The position numbers and the translations under genes were made by a program. This document shows, one piece after another, positions 45,355 to 55,262 of a stretch of DNA of 64,000 nt. A model generated the notes under the pieces. That model was not told the DNA's origin. It saw only the letters and a program-made list of their open reading frames with translations, and did not search any database. The stretch's first letter is position 1, and each line of letters begins with the position of its first letter. The DNA is from Pseudomonadota bacterium (lineage in GTDB: Bacteria > Pseudomonadota > Alphaproteobacteria > Rhizobiales > Devosiaceae): the NCBI GenBank assembly GCA_023391095.1, contig JAEWBN010000002.1, positions 62,001 through 126,000 of the forward strand. The letters run 5' to 3'.

Positions 45355-45753
45355 TTACCAGCCGTAATCCACCACGGTCAGCGTGCGCACGCGATCATCG
45401 TCCAGCCATTCGATGCTCGAATTGCGGTGCATGCCGATGAGGGCCGCGCCCACCGGGCCCAGGATCGGCACATTGCCGCGCTCGCCAAAGGGGCGGTTGG
45501 GATAGGTGAGGGTGCCCAGGCGCACGCGCGGCTCGTCATCGAGGCGGAACATGACGCGCTGGCCCATCGAAACGCCGGCCGGCTCCCACGGATCGCAAAC
45601 GGCGGCGCGGTTGAGCTCGCGTTCGAGATAGGCCGAGACATAGGGCAGGGTGCGAAAGGTCCGCTCGGCCAGAATCGCCACGCGATTATAGTCATCCGAG
45701 TTGATAAGAATTTCGGGCAGCGGCAGGGATGAGGGGATCAAGGCGGGCACCAC
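45355..45753 (-). CDS. Rnk-like GreA/GreB C-terminal-domain protein
   Basis: A protein of about 132 residues with the layout of nucleoside diphosphate kinase regulators: a short helical N-terminus (LPEILINSDDYNRVAILAER) and a GreA/GreB-like FKBP-fold C-terminus (RLGTLTYPN, ILGPVGAALIGMHRNSSIEW). Such proteins bind RNA polymerase. The start is uncertain: GTG at 45753 gives a normal length, while the frame is open to a TTG at 45828. A TTGACT-N17-ATATTG promoter-like pair inside that extension favours the shorter form. Confidence 0.75.
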   Translation of the reverse strand: MVPALIPSSLPLPEILINSDDYNRVAILAERTFRTLPYVSAYLERELNRAAVCDPWEPAGVSMGQRVMFRLDDEPRVRLGTLTYPNRPFGERGNVPILGPVGAALIGMHRNSSIEWLDDDRVRTLTVVDYGW

Positions 45754-45919
45754 AATGGCTGTAGCCGGCAATATGGTCCGCCATATTGCCCAGTCAATAG
45801 GCAAGGGAAGAATATTCCAGGGCAACAAGAGACAGGTTTATTGACCTAACCGGAGCCGCGTGGCAGGAACGTGCCGCATTTTTATGCGTGCTGCATAATA
45901 CCTGACCATGAGGGTTCCC

Positions 45920-47185
45920 ATGTCCGACGACACCCTGCTCGACCGCGCGCTCATTCGCCTGGAAGAAGCTGCCAATCACCTGCAGATCGACCCGGACGTG
46001 ACGGAGAAACTCAAATATCCGCGCGAAACCACCAAGACGCGCCTGCTCATCCGCATGGATGACGGCTCGCGCAAGTCGTTCCTGGCCTGGCGCTGCCGGT
46101 ACGACGACACCCGCGGCCCGACCAAGGGCGGCATCCGCTTCCACCCCGACAGCACCATCGAGGAAGTGGAAACGCTGGCGTTCTGGATGACGTTCAAGTG
46201 CGCCGTAATGAACCTGCCCTATGGCGGAGGCAAGGGCGCCATCCGCGTCGATCCGCACCTGCTGTCCAAGTCTGAGCTGGAGCGCCTGTCGCGCGCCTAT
46301 GTGCAGGCCTTCGCCAATATCATCGGCCCGGACCGCGATATCCCGGCGCCGGACGTCTATACCAATGCCATGATCATGGGTTGGATGAGCGACGAGTATA
46401 ACCAGATCACCGGCCAGGTGACCCCGGCCGTCATCACCGGCAAGCCCATTGCGCTGGGCGGTTCGCTGGGCCGCAACGATGCGACCGCGCGCGGTGGTTT
46501 TTATCTCGTTCGGCACCTGGCCAATGAGCTGGGTCTCGACAAGGACCACACCGTCGCCATCCAGGGCTTTGGTAATGCCGGCCAGTACTATGCCCGCCTC
46601 ACCGCTGCCGATGGCAATTCGGTCGTGGCCGTGTCGGACTCCGCTGGCGCCATCTACCGCCCGGGCGGTCTGGACGTCGAAAAGCTGATCGCGGGCAAGA
46701 ATGCCGGCCGCCGCGTCGCCGACATGGCGGGCGAGCTGGGCGCGGCCGTCATTTCCGCCGATGACTTGCTGGCCGTCGAAGCCGACCTGCTCGTGCCGGC
46801 CGCGCTCGAAGACATGATCACCAAGGAAAATGCCGGCTCGATCAAGGCCAAGGTCGTGCTCGAACTGGCCAATGGTCCGGTTACCCCCGATGCCGACAAG
46901 GTGCTCAACGACAAGGGCACCATCGTCCTGCCCGACATCCTGGCCAATGCCGGCGGCGTCACCGTGTCCTATTTCGAATGGGTGCAGAACCGCCAGGGCT
47001 TCTACTGGGACCTCGAGGAAATCCATGCCCGCCTCAAGAAGGCCATGGAGCGCGAAGGCGCTGCCGTCTGGGATATTGCCAAGACGCGCAATGTCTCGGC
47101 CCGCTCGGCCGCCTATATCCATGCCCTGGGGCGTCTCGCCACCGCCATCGAGGCCCACGGCACCCAGCCGTTCTTTGCGGGTTGA
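45920..47185 (+). CDS. Glu/Leu/Phe/Val family dehydrogenase (probable glutamate dehydrogenase)
   Basis: A 421-residue amino acid dehydrogenase. GPTKGGIRFHP with the dicarboxylate-binding Lys, then MNLPYGGGKGAIRVDP with the catalytic Lys, and the NAD(P) site AIQGFGNAGQYYA are present. The length of about 420 fits the NAD-type glutamate dehydrogenase of the GdhA/RocG group. ATG at 45920 has GAGGG 6 bases upstream, better than the ATG at 45908. A strong terminator follows. Confidence 0.92.
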   Translation: MSDDTLLDRALIRLEEAANHLQIDPDVTEKLKYPRETTKTRLLIRMDDGSRKSFLAWRCRYDDTRGPTKGGIRFHPDSTIEEVETLAFWMTFKCAVMNLPYGGGKGAIRVDPHLLSKSELERLSRAYVQAFANIIGPDRDIPAPDVYTNAMIMGWMSDEYNQITGQVTPAVITGKPIALGGSLGRNDATARGGFYLVRHLANELGLDKDHTVAIQGFGNAGQYYARLTAADGNSVVAVSDSAGAIYRPGGLDVEKLIAGKNAGRRVADMAGELGAAVISADDLLAVEADLLVPAALEDMITKENAGSIKAKVVLELANGPVTPDADKVLNDKGTIVLPDILANAGGVTVSYFEWVQNRQGFYWDLEEIHARLKKAMEREGAAVWDIAKTRNVSARSAAYIHALGRLATAIEAHGTQPFFAG

Positions 47186-47220
47186 AAGAGCGACGGCTGA
47201 GGCCGATGGATATGAACATG

Positions 47221-47249
47221 AAAAAGGCGCCCCAAGGGGCGCCTTTTTT
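47221..47249. terminator. Bidirectional rho-independent terminator
   Basis: A stem of GGCGCCCC and GGGGCGCC with an A5 run before and a T6 run after, between the convergent dehydrogenase and tricorn-like protease genes. Confidence 0.92.
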
Positions 47250-47257
47250 GTTTGGCC

Positions 47258-50200
47258 TCAGTTGCAGACGGTGTCCGGACCGATCTCGGCCATCAGCGCC
47301 TCAACGGCGGCTTCCAGCTGCGGGTCGACATTGATGCCGGTATTGTTGGGGTCGAAAGGCACGAGAATGTCGGGTTCGATGGTGCGGTTTTCGTAGTAGC
47401 TGCCATCGAGCCGGCGCGCCGGCAGGGTGGGGATGTAATATTCGTAGCCCGGCAGGATGCGGCTCGAAAACTGGCTGCGATAGGTGCCGGTATTGACGAT
47501 CCTGTCCCCGACCAGCGGGCCGATGCCCATATCCTGATAGGCCTGTGGGAAAATGCTGGCGTCAGAATAGGAATAGCTGTCGACCAGCACCGCACTCGGC
47601 TTGGTCCAGCGATTGTTCGGGTCGACATTCTGCGGACCATCGTCGCGCCCGACAATGCCATAGGCGTCGCCGGTGAGCAGGGTGATGAGCTCGCGGGTGA
47701 GATTGCCACCGCCATTGGAGCGGACGTCGAGCAGGACCGCTTCCGCCTTGACCGTGCCCGAAACCGTGCCGAGGACACCCAGATACGCGTCCGGCATCAT
47801 CTCGGGGAGATACTGATAGGCGACGCAGCCATTGGAGAGGCGATCGACCATTTCGCGGCGGGCATCGCGCCAGCGCTGCTTGGCCAGAACATCTTCCGTC
47901 TGCGTATCAATGGGGCGGACCCTGACATGCCGCTCGTTTTCGCCATTGGCATCGGTGACGCCGAGCACGACGGATTTCTGCAGGTTCACATCCAACAGGC
48001 GCTCGATGCCACCGGCATCCGGCACGGCAACGCCATTGATGGAGGCGATGATGTCGCCCGCCCCGATATCGAGCCCCTGACGATCGAGCGGACCACCCGG
48101 CAGAATGGCGGCGACACGGCGGCCCGGGCCTTCATAGCCATAATCGAGATAGACCCCGAGCACGTCATTGTGTCCGCCCAGCCCCGCAACAACGTCGGCG
48201 CGATTGCGGGTCACCGAGAAGAGGTGCGAGGCCGAGAGTTCGCCGAACATATTCTCGATGAGGTCGGCAAATTCCCGGTCGGTGGCGATGGAGTTGAGAT
48301 AGCTGCGGTATTTGGCGCCGATGGCGACCCAGTCGCGCCCTTCAAGCTCCGGCGAATAGAACCAGTCGCGCAGATCGGCCCAGACCTGCTCGAAGGCGGC
48401 GCGGCGTTGCTTGTCGGGATTGTAGGTTGAATACATGCTCAGCGGGATGCGCTGGATGGCTTCGGGCTGGAACACCGGCACGCGCATCACGCCCGCCGCC
48501 GCCTTGAAGTCGATGACATTGGCGCCCGGTACATGCGAAATGGACTGGACCTCGTTGACCTCGACGGTCTGAACCAACTGCTCTTCACCTGTATGGAGGT
48601 CCACCAATTCAATGATGAATTGTCCGGGGCCTGTCCCGGTTAAGGTGACGAGATTGCGCCCGTCCTCCAACGGATAGGAGTAAGTCACGCCGTCGCCGAG
48701 CCGACCGGCCAGCCGTTCGGACGGCAGTTGATCGATTTCGTACCGCTTGGCCTCGATCTCTTCGGGTGCAACCAAGCCTTCAGCGATGTCGAGGAAGTCC
48801 TGACGCGCCTCTTCGGAGAGGAAGATACGATAGAGATCCGAGCCCGTCGGGTGGAGCTGCGCGGTGCGCCCGGCATAGAGCGTGGTCTCGCCGATGATCT
48901 GGCTGCCATCGACGCTCCAGACCCCGTTGGCAAAATCGGGCACATGCGTGGTGATCGGCTGCGGCGGCAAGCTGCCATCTGCAGGAACCACGGCGGCACG
49001 GGAGGCGCCGGTCGCCGAAGCGGAGCGCCACATGACCAGCAGGTCCTGTGATGTCGGGGACCAGGAGAACCAGAGGTCACCCACGCCATAGGAGGAGTTG
49101 TAGTCCTCACGCTCGAACAGAACCGTGACGTCGCCGCTTTCGGGGTCGAGCACCTGCACTTCGCGCTTGTTGGCGATGAACGCGATCTTTTCGCCATCGG
49201 GGGAGAATTTCGGCTGAAACGCGCTCCCTTCCTCGGGGATATAGAGCGCTTGTTCTTCGAGAGGCGCGGCCATCAGGTCTTCGCTGAGCGCAGCCAAGTC
49301 TACACCATAAAGGCCCCAGACATGCTCGCGCTGGCTGGCATAGATCAGGGCCGAACCATCTGACGAAAAGGCGATGTCGCGCTCTTCCTCCGGCGTTGTG
49401 GTGACCTGGCGGTAATTGCCCTGGGCATCCATCAGAAAGACATTGCCCAGCCAGGTCATGGCGAAATGCTGGCCATTGGGCGAGGACACGAACTGGTCGA
49501 GATTGGCGATCCTGACGTTCTCGTCCATGCTGGCGCGCTGATCGAGCGTCAGCACTTCAATGGCCGCTGGAGCCGCGCTGCCGGGCGTCATGACATGGAT
49601 GCGCCCGTCATTGATGAAGGCCAGTGTGCCGTCGTCGGCGATGGAGAGATCGCGAACCGGAGCGTCGGTAAAAGATGTGAGCTGGACCTCGTCATCGCTG
49701 CCCAGCTCGTGACGCCAGACATTGAGCGTGCCGGAGGCCTCGGAAAGGTAATAAAGCGTCGAGCCATCGGCGCTCCAGACCGCATTGTGCCGGTCCTTGC
49801 CATCGACTTCAAACAGCCGTTCATGATTGCCCGTGGCGGGATCGAACAGGTAAAGCTGGCGGGCATTGGCGGCGACGCGATGCTGGCGCACGGCGCCGTC
49901 GCCGGCCGGATCGAACGTATATACAAGCTTGTCCATACCTGCATTCCAGCGCGCTTCCGGCGCATAATTGGGCAGTACCAGGCTTTCGCGCCCCGTCTCG
50001 ACATCGACCGCATAGAGCTGCGGCTTGCCGGACAAGGCGGCCTGCACGCTCCGTTCAGCGTCTCCCAGGCCATCCGCGCGGAACAGGATGGACTTGCCAT
50101 CGGCCGAAAAGCTCGTGGGCACTTCATTGCGCTCCGACCAGCTCATGCGCGTCAGCGTGCCGGAAAAATCAGTGAGGTAGATGTCTTCCGAGCCATTGAG

Positions 50201-50470
50201 CGTGGAGGCAAAGGCCATGCTCTCGCTATCGGGGGCCCAGACCGCACCATGGCTGTAAATGCCATGGCTGGTGAGCGGCACCGCCAGTCCGCCCTCGGCC
50301 GGTACCACGAAGATCTGCCCCCGATGGGTGAAGCTGATCGTCTCCCCGTCCGGCGAAATGGCGGCAAAGCGCAGCCAGCGTGGCGCCTCCCCCAAAGGTT
50401 GGGCCAGGGCCGGCGCGGCCCCGATAAGAAGAGCCAGTGCCGACACGGCGGCGAAGGAGAATCTGTTCAC
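47258..50470 (-). CDS. Tricorn-like S41 family peptidase, periplasmic
   Basis: A 1070-residue secreted protease. A signal peptide (FSFAAVSALALLIGAAPALA) is followed by a long beta-propeller part with TolB/WD40-type repeats (SPDGETISFTHRGQIFVVP, WAPDSESMAFAS, FSADGKSILF, FSPDGEKIAFI), a PDZ domain around residues 800-890 (GPLDRQGLDIGAGDIIASIN) and an S41 catalytic part (LLDVRSNGGGN, VDSYSYSDASIF). The layout equals the archaeal tricorn protease plus export, so it probably degrades peptides in the periplasm. GTG at 50470 gives the signal peptide; upstream residues look untranslated. Confidence 0.9.
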   Translation of the reverse strand: MNRFSFAAVSALALLIGAAPALAQPLGEAPRWLRFAAISPDGETISFTHRGQIFVVPAEGGLAVPLTSHGIYSHGAVWAPDSESMAFASTLNGSEDIYLTDFSGTLTRMSWSERNEVPTSFSADGKSILFRADGLGDAERSVQAALSGKPQLYAVDVETGRESLVLPNYAPEARWNAGMDKLVYTFDPAGDGAVRQHRVAANARQLYLFDPATGNHERLFEVDGKDRHNAVWSADGSTLYYLSEASGTLNVWRHELGSDDEVQLTSFTDAPVRDLSIADDGTLAFINDGRIHVMTPGSAAPAAIEVLTLDQRASMDENVRIANLDQFVSSPNGQHFAMTWLGNVFLMDAQGNYRQVTTTPEEERDIAFSSDGSALIYASQREHVWGLYGVDLAALSEDLMAAPLEEQALYIPEEGSAFQPKFSPDGEKIAFIANKREVQVLDPESGDVTVLFEREDYNSSYGVGDLWFSWSPTSQDLLVMWRSASATGASRAAVVPADGSLPPQPITTHVPDFANGVWSVDGSQIIGETTLYAGRTAQLHPTGSDLYRIFLSEEARQDFLDIAEGLVAPEEIEAKRYEIDQLPSERLAGRLGDGVTYSYPLEDGRNLVTLTGTGPGQFIIELVDLHTGEEQLVQTVEVNEVQSISHVPGANVIDFKAAAGVMRVPVFQPEAIQRIPLSMYSTYNPDKQRRAAFEQVWADLRDWFYSPELEGRDWVAIGAKYRSYLNSIATDREFADLIENMFGELSASHLFSVTRNRADVVAGLGGHNDVLGVYLDYGYEGPGRRVAAILPGGPLDRQGLDIGAGDIIASINGVAVPDAGGIERLLDVNLQKSVVLGVTDANGENERHVRVRPIDTQTEDVLAKQRWRDARREMVDRLSNGCVAYQYLPEMMPDAYLGVLGTVSGTVKAEAVLLDVRSNGGGNLTRELITLLTGDAYGIVGRDDGPQNVDPNNRWTKPSAVLVDSYSYSDASIFPQAYQDMGIGPLVGDRIVNTGTYRSQFSSRILPGYEYYIPTLPARRLDGSYYENRTIEPDILVPFDPNNTGINVDPQLEAAVEALMAEIGPDTVCN

Positions 50471-50679
50471 GTTGATCAACTCATATTTGCCGCTGCACCA
50501 GGCACCGGGCCACAAACCGGACCAGCCAATACCGACGCGGGTAAAGACTTGCTGAATAACGAAAAAACAAAACCAGCTCGCGGTGGATGCAATCGTTTCC
50601 ACCGATGCGCTTGCGCAAAAATGGAAAATGACGCTATGTGCCGGCCAAAGGCGTAACCACCAGTACGGCGAGGACCGAC

Positions 50680-51780
50680 ATGGCCACCCACTCTCTTTTT
50701 CTTCTGCCCGGCGACGGCATCGGCACCGAGATCATGGTCGAGGTGGAAAAGATCATCGCCTGGTCCAATGCCGAAGGCCTGACCGATTTTGCCACCGATA
50801 CTGGCCTTGCCGGCGGTTGTGCCTATGATGCGCATGGCGAAGCCATCTCCGAAGACGACATGGCCAAGGCGCTGCAGTCCGACGCCGTGATCTTTGGCGC
50901 CGTGGGCGGTCCCAAGTGGGACAATGTTCCCTATGACAAGCGCCCTGAAGCCGCGCTCCTGCGCCTGCGCAAGGACCTTGGCCTGTTTGCCAACCTGCGC
51001 CCCGCCATCTGCTATCCGGCGCTGGCCGATGCGTCCGCGCTCAAGCGCGAACTGGTCGAGGGCCTCGATATCCTGATCGTGCGCGAACTGACCGGCGGCG
51101 TCTATTTCGGCGCGCCCAAGGAAATCACTGATCTGGGCAATGGCCAGAAGCGCGGTGTCGATACCCAGGTCTACGAAACCTATGAAATCGACCGCATTGC
51201 GCGCGTGGCCTTCGATCTCGCCCGCACCCGCGGCAACAAGATCCACTCGGCTGACAAGAAGAACGTGATGAAGTCCGGCGTCCTCTGGGACGAAGTGGTC
51301 CGCACCGTCGCCAAGGACTATCCGGACGTCGCCTTCAACCACATCCTGGCCGACAACTGCGCCATGCAGCTGGTGCGCAATCCCAAGCAGTTCGACGTCA
51401 TCGTCACCGACAATCTCTTTGGCGACATTCTTTCGGACGTGGCCGCCATGCTGACTGGTTCGCTGGGCATGCTGCCGTCTGCGGCCCTTGGCGCGCCCGA
51501 TGCCACGACCGGCAAGCGCAAGGCCATGTATGAGCCCGTCCATGGCTCGGCCCCTGATATTGCCGGCAAGGGCATTGCCAACCCGATCGCCATGATTGCG
51601 TCCTACGCCATGGCGCTGCGCTACTCCTTCGGCATGATCGAGCTGGCCGACAAGGTGGAGGGCGCAATTGCCGCCGTGCTGGCCGACGGCCTGCGCTGTG
51701 CCGATATCGCCCAGGATGGCTGCCGGACCGTCGGTACCCAGGAAATGGGCGCTGCCATCCTCGCCAAGCTCAAGGCCTAA
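50680..51780 (+). CDS. leuB: 3-isopropylmalate dehydrogenase
   Basis: A 366-residue NAD-dependent oxidative decarboxylase, third step of leucine synthesis. FLLPGDGIGTEIM at the N-terminus, the substrate-binding RELTGGVYFG, the ADNCAMQLVRNPKQFDVIVT stretch and the cofactor loop EPVHGSAPDIAGKGIANPIA are intact. ATG at 50680 has AGGA 6 bases upstream. It is divergent from the tricorn-like protease and convergent with tag. Confidence 0.96.
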   Translation: MATHSLFLLPGDGIGTEIMVEVEKIIAWSNAEGLTDFATDTGLAGGCAYDAHGEAISEDDMAKALQSDAVIFGAVGGPKWDNVPYDKRPEAALLRLRKDLGLFANLRPAICYPALADASALKRELVEGLDILIVRELTGGVYFGAPKEITDLGNGQKRGVDTQVYETYEIDRIARVAFDLARTRGNKIHSADKKNVMKSGVLWDEVVRTVAKDYPDVAFNHILADNCAMQLVRNPKQFDVIVTDNLFGDILSDVAAMLTGSLGMLPSAALGAPDATTGKRKAMYEPVHGSAPDIAGKGIANPIAMIASYAMALRYSFGMIELADKVEGAIAAVLADGLRCADIAQDGCRTVGTQEMGAAILAKLKA

Positions 51781-51795
51781 AAAATCTGAAAAGGC

Positions 51796-51819
51796 GTGTC
51801 GGGCCTAGCGGCCCGGCAC
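51796..51819. terminator. Hairpin at the leuB/tag convergence
   Basis: A 10-bp stem with one G-U type pair (GTGTCGGGCC / GGCCCGGCAC) and a four-base loop, partly inside the tag 3' end. It is likely to be a shared terminator structure; the T tract is weak. Confidence 0.55.
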
Positions 51820-52416
51820 GACGAATTGAGCCCGCTCCGCGCGGGCTTTTTCACGCCCCGCGCAGCCTTCGGCATGGTCGTTGACGAGGCCCATGGCCTG
51901 CATGAAAGCATAGACCGTGGTGGGGCCGACAAAGCGCCAGCCGCGCTTCTTGAGGGCTTTCGACAGCGCTTCGGACTGGGGCGAAGTGGCCCGCCATTGC
52001 GGGGTCTCGAGGGCGTCCTTTTCCTCGAACTGCCAGAAAAACGCCGCCAGCGAGCCGGCTTCGGCCACCAATTCCTGTGCGCGGGCGGCATTGTTGATCG
52101 CCGCCTCGATCTTGCCGCGATGTCGGATAATGCCCGCATCGCCAAGCAGCCGGTCCACGTCGGCGGGGGTGAAGGCGGCTACCCGATCCATGTCGAAATT
52201 GGCAAAGGCGGCGCGGAAATTGTCGCGCTTGCGCAGGATGGTCAGCCAGGAGAGACCCGACTGGAAACCCTCTAGGCAGATCTTTTCAAACAGCCGCCGA
52301 TCATCGGCAACAGGATAGCCCCATTCGTGGTCGTGATAATGCCGGTAGTCCGCGCTGCCCATGCACCAGGCACAGCGCACGATGCCATCCTCACCCGTCT
52401 CTGTTTTCAAGCCCAT
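51805..52416 (-). CDS. tag: DNA-3-methyladenine glycosylase I
   Basis: A 203-residue base-excision repair enzyme that removes 3-methyladenine. CAWCMGSADYRHYHDHEWGYPV includes the zinc-binding Cys and the active-site region (written here in two parts: CAWCMGSADYRH and YHDHEWGYPV), and LFEKICLEGFQSGLSWLTIL is the family signature, followed by FRAAFANFD and GWRFVGPTTVYAFMQAMG. Length is slightly above the usual 190. It is convergent with leuB. Confidence 0.94.
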   Translation of the reverse strand: MGLKTETGEDGIVRCAWCMGSADYRHYHDHEWGYPVADDRRLFEKICLEGFQSGLSWLTILRKRDNFRAAFANFDMDRVAAFTPADVDRLLGDAGIIRHRGKIEAAINNAARAQELVAEAGSLAAFFWQFEEKDALETPQWRATSPQSEALSKALKKRGWRFVGPTTVYAFMQAMGLVNDHAEGCAGREKARAERAQFVVPGR

Positions 52417-52589
52417 CCCTTCCCCGATCGCCTATGCCGGCTGGCTAGGGCAGCGCGCTGACAGCCCCTGTCGGCAGCGGCTGGGTGAGCCTTGCACGAG
52501 CGGAGAGCGAGGCCAACTCACCGGTTGCGAAATCCCCGCCCTTGCACTAGGTTGCCGCCGATCCGGACAGGGCCCGCCCGATTCCGCAT

Positions 52590-52666
<77 letters not shown>

Positions 52667-52977
52667 ATTGGGTCCGAACGACTGAACACCAACATTGCCA
52701 AGTCTGTCGACGTTTGCGGGCGGCACGCGTCCTTGCTAGCGAGCAGTCGCACTGTGTCAGTGTAAACCGCTGCCACGCGAGCGCTGGGGCCGCGTCGTTT
52801 GCGGATAACGGCGCATAGCGGGCGGTGGGCCTGAGGTAAGCGGCACCGGCCTCGGCGCGCCCTGCGCCGGTCGCCATGGGGCGAAATTGCCTTGCCCCAG
52901 AGTTTTGTCACGAGGAGTTTTTCGGCAGTTGTGACTAGCCCTTCTCGTGCCTAGCTTCCGCTGTCCCCGGAGGTTCT
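52667..52977. other. Region after the tRNA without a gene
   Basis: About 310 bases with no convincing frame on either strand. No integrase, no repeat of the tRNA 3' end and no clear terminator were seen, so nothing marks an integrated element here. The last 30-40 bases presumably carry the promoter and the GGAGG site of the aminopeptidase gene. Confidence 0.5.
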
Positions 52978-54330
52978 ATGACTGTTCAAAGCACCATTCC
53001 CATTATTGTCGTTGAAGAGGGGCAAGTTGCCTCTGCCGGCCTGTCGGCTGCATCCGTCGCCTGGGCCAAGGCAAACGGATTTACCGGTAAGCTTGGACAG
53101 CTTCTGGCGTTGCCCGGTCCGGACGGCACCGTGGTGGGACAGCTTTTTGGTGCCGGCAATGGGCAGGGTCGTCCTCCCCTATTCATGGGGCTGGCGGGCT
53201 CAAAGCTCGCTGATGGCGCTTATCACCTGGAAGGCGCCTATGGCGAGCCGGAACTCGCCGCTGTCGGCTTTCGGCTCGGGGCGTATCATTTCGATCGTTA
53301 CCGTTCCAAGACCGTGGCTCCACGCCTCGTCACTCCACCGGGTGCTGACAGTGCGGAAACCGAGCTTTTGGTGCAAGCAGCCGTTCTTGCACGGGATTTG
53401 ATCAACACGCCGACCAATGATCTGGGGCCCGATGCCTTTGACGCCGCGATCCGCGCTTTTGCTGAAGCCCGCGGCATGACCTGCAGGGCAATAGTGGGCG
53501 ACGACCTGCTGAGCGCCGATTTCCCGATGATCCATGCCGTCGGACGGGCTGCCAGCCAGCCCCCGCGCCTGATGGACCTGAGCTGGGGCAGGGAAACCGA
53601 CCCAAAGATTACCCTGGTCGGCAAGGGCGTTACCTTCGACACCGGCGGACTCGACATCAAGAGTGCCGCCAGCATGCTGCTGATGAAAAAGGACATGGGC
53701 GGCGCGGCCAATGTGCTCGGCCTTGCCCATGCGATCATTGCCGGGGGCCTGTCCGTGCGCCTGCGGGTCCTGATCCCGATCGTGGAAAATTCCATATCGG
53801 GGGACAGCTTTCGGCCCGGCGACGTGCTGCGGTCGCGCAAGGGACTGAGCGTGGAGATCGGCAATACCGATGCGGAAGGTCGTCTGATCCTGGCCGATGC
53901 CTTGGCCTATGCGGATGAAGAAAGCCCCGAACTGCTCCTCGACATGGCAACCCTGACCGGCGCCGCGCGGGTGGCACTGGGGCCGGAATTGCCTGCACTC
54001 TTTTCCACGGACGACCATCTGGCGCAGGACTTGATGGCCTCGGGCCTCAAGGTAGACGATCCGCTCTGGCAGATGCCGCTGTGGCCGGCCTACGAGGCGA
54101 TGCTGGCCTCCAGGATTGCTGATCTCAACAATGTCGGCGCCGGTGGCTTTGCCGGGTCCGTTACTGCGGCCTTGTTTCTGAGGCGGTTTGTCGAACGGGC
54201 TAAGGCCTGGGTCCACCTCGATATCATGGCCTGGGCACCCGAAGCCCGCGCGGGTCGCCCCGTCGGCGGAACCGACCAGGGGATGCGATCAGTCTATGAT
54301 CTGCTCCGGCGCCGCTACCCCAAGCGCTGA
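52978..54330 (+). CDS. Leucyl aminopeptidase family protein (M17)
   Basis: A 450-residue cytosolic di-metal aminopeptidase. The metal and catalytic segments VGKGVTFDTGGLDIK and NTDAEGRLILADAL are intact, together with MKKDMGGAANVLGLAHAI. The N-terminal domain is shorter than in PepA, as in the 450-residue PepB-like group. It frees N-terminal residues from peptides. CGGAGG lies directly upstream of the ATG. It precedes the LysR gene and the peptide-import operon, so a shared role in peptide use is plausible. Confidence 0.93.
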   Translation: MTVQSTIPIIVVEEGQVASAGLSAASVAWAKANGFTGKLGQLLALPGPDGTVVGQLFGAGNGQGRPPLFMGLAGSKLADGAYHLEGAYGEPELAAVGFRLGAYHFDRYRSKTVAPRLVTPPGADSAETELLVQAAVLARDLINTPTNDLGPDAFDAAIRAFAEARGMTCRAIVGDDLLSADFPMIHAVGRAASQPPRLMDLSWGRETDPKITLVGKGVTFDTGGLDIKSAASMLLMKKDMGGAANVLGLAHAIIAGGLSVRLRVLIPIVENSISGDSFRPGDVLRSRKGLSVEIGNTDAEGRLILADALAYADEESPELLLDMATLTGAARVALGPELPALFSTDDHLAQDLMASGLKVDDPLWQMPLWPAYEAMLASRIADLNNVGAGGFAGSVTAALFLRRFVERAKAWVHLDIMAWAPEARAGRPVGGTDQGMRSVYDLLRRRYPKR

Positions 54331-54354
54331 GCAGCTGGCAAGCCGGACCACGCA

Positions 54355-55245
54355 TTACTTCAACTGGTCGAGCACCCATTGCCGGAATGCCGTGACACGC
54401 GGCAGGCCGGCCTTGGTCTGCGGGGTGACCAGATAGTATGCCCCGGGCCCCGATATGCGCCCGGGAAAGGGCGATACGAGCAGCCCCTGCGCCATTTCTT
54501 CTTCGATGAGGAAGCTCGGGATCAGCGCCATCCCTAGCCCTGCCTTGGCCGCCTCGATGATCATGAAGAAATGCTCCAGCCTGGGGCCCCAGTTGATCTC
54601 AGGCATGTCGGACCCAATGGAGCGGAACCAGTATTCCCAGCTGTCCGGGCGGGTCGAATGGTCGATCAGGCGATAGTCGCGCAGTTGCACGGGTTCGGTG
54701 AGGGGTGGACGGCCCTGCAGCAGGGACGGCGAGCAGACGACCTGGATTTCCTCGCTCATCAATGGATCGATCAGCGCCTCCGACCACTGGCCATGGCCGA
54801 AGCGAATGGCGATGTCGATACGCTCACGCGTGAAATCGAGTTCGCCGTCGCTGGATACGACATTGACCGAGACATCGGGATAGAGCGCCTGGAACGAGGG
54901 CAGGCGCGGCAAGAGCCAGCGCGTGCCAAAGGTCGGCAGCATGCCCACCGAGAGCGTGCCCTTGCCTGCCTTTGACGACATCAGCTCCACCGTTCCGGCT
55001 TCGATCAGGTCGAGCGAACGGCTGACGAGGCGACTGTAGTACATCCCCTGGTCGGTAAGCTGGATGCGTCGGCTGCGCCGCGTGAACAGGGGAACCTCGA
55101 GATATTCCTCAAGGCTGTGCACGAGGCGGCTGGCAGCGCTCTGGGTGACGTTCAACTCCTCGGCGGCGCGGGTGAAGGAATTGTGCCGCGAGACAGCTTC
55201 GAAGGTTCTTAATGCGTTGAGTGAGGGGAGAACGCGTCGTTTCAC
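54355..55245 (-). CDS. LysR family regulator (GcvA-like)
   Basis: A 296-residue LysR protein. The helix-turn-helix lies at about residues 20-48 (NSFTRAAEELNVTQSAASRL), with RRVLPSLNALRTFEAVSRH before it, which is typical of the GcvA/AmpR group. The rest is the effector-binding domain. It is divergent from the operon beginning at 55372, with a 126-base region holding a strong dyad, so it most likely controls that operon. The effector is unknown. Confidence 0.92.
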   Translation of the reverse strand: MKRRVLPSLNALRTFEAVSRHNSFTRAAEELNVTQSAASRLVHSLEEYLEVPLFTRRSRRIQLTDQGMYYSRLVSRSLDLIEAGTVELMSSKAGKGTLSVGMLPTFGTRWLLPRLPSFQALYPDVSVNVVSSDGELDFTRERIDIAIRFGHGQWSEALIDPLMSEEIQVVCSPSLLQGRPPLTEPVQLRDYRLIDHSTRPDSWEYWFRSIGSDMPEINWGPRLEHFFMIIEAAKAGLGMALIPSFLIEEEMAQGLLVSPFPGRISGPGAYYLVTPQTKAGLPRVTAFRQWVLDQLK

Positions 55246-55262
55246 CGAAAATCATTCCTTAG

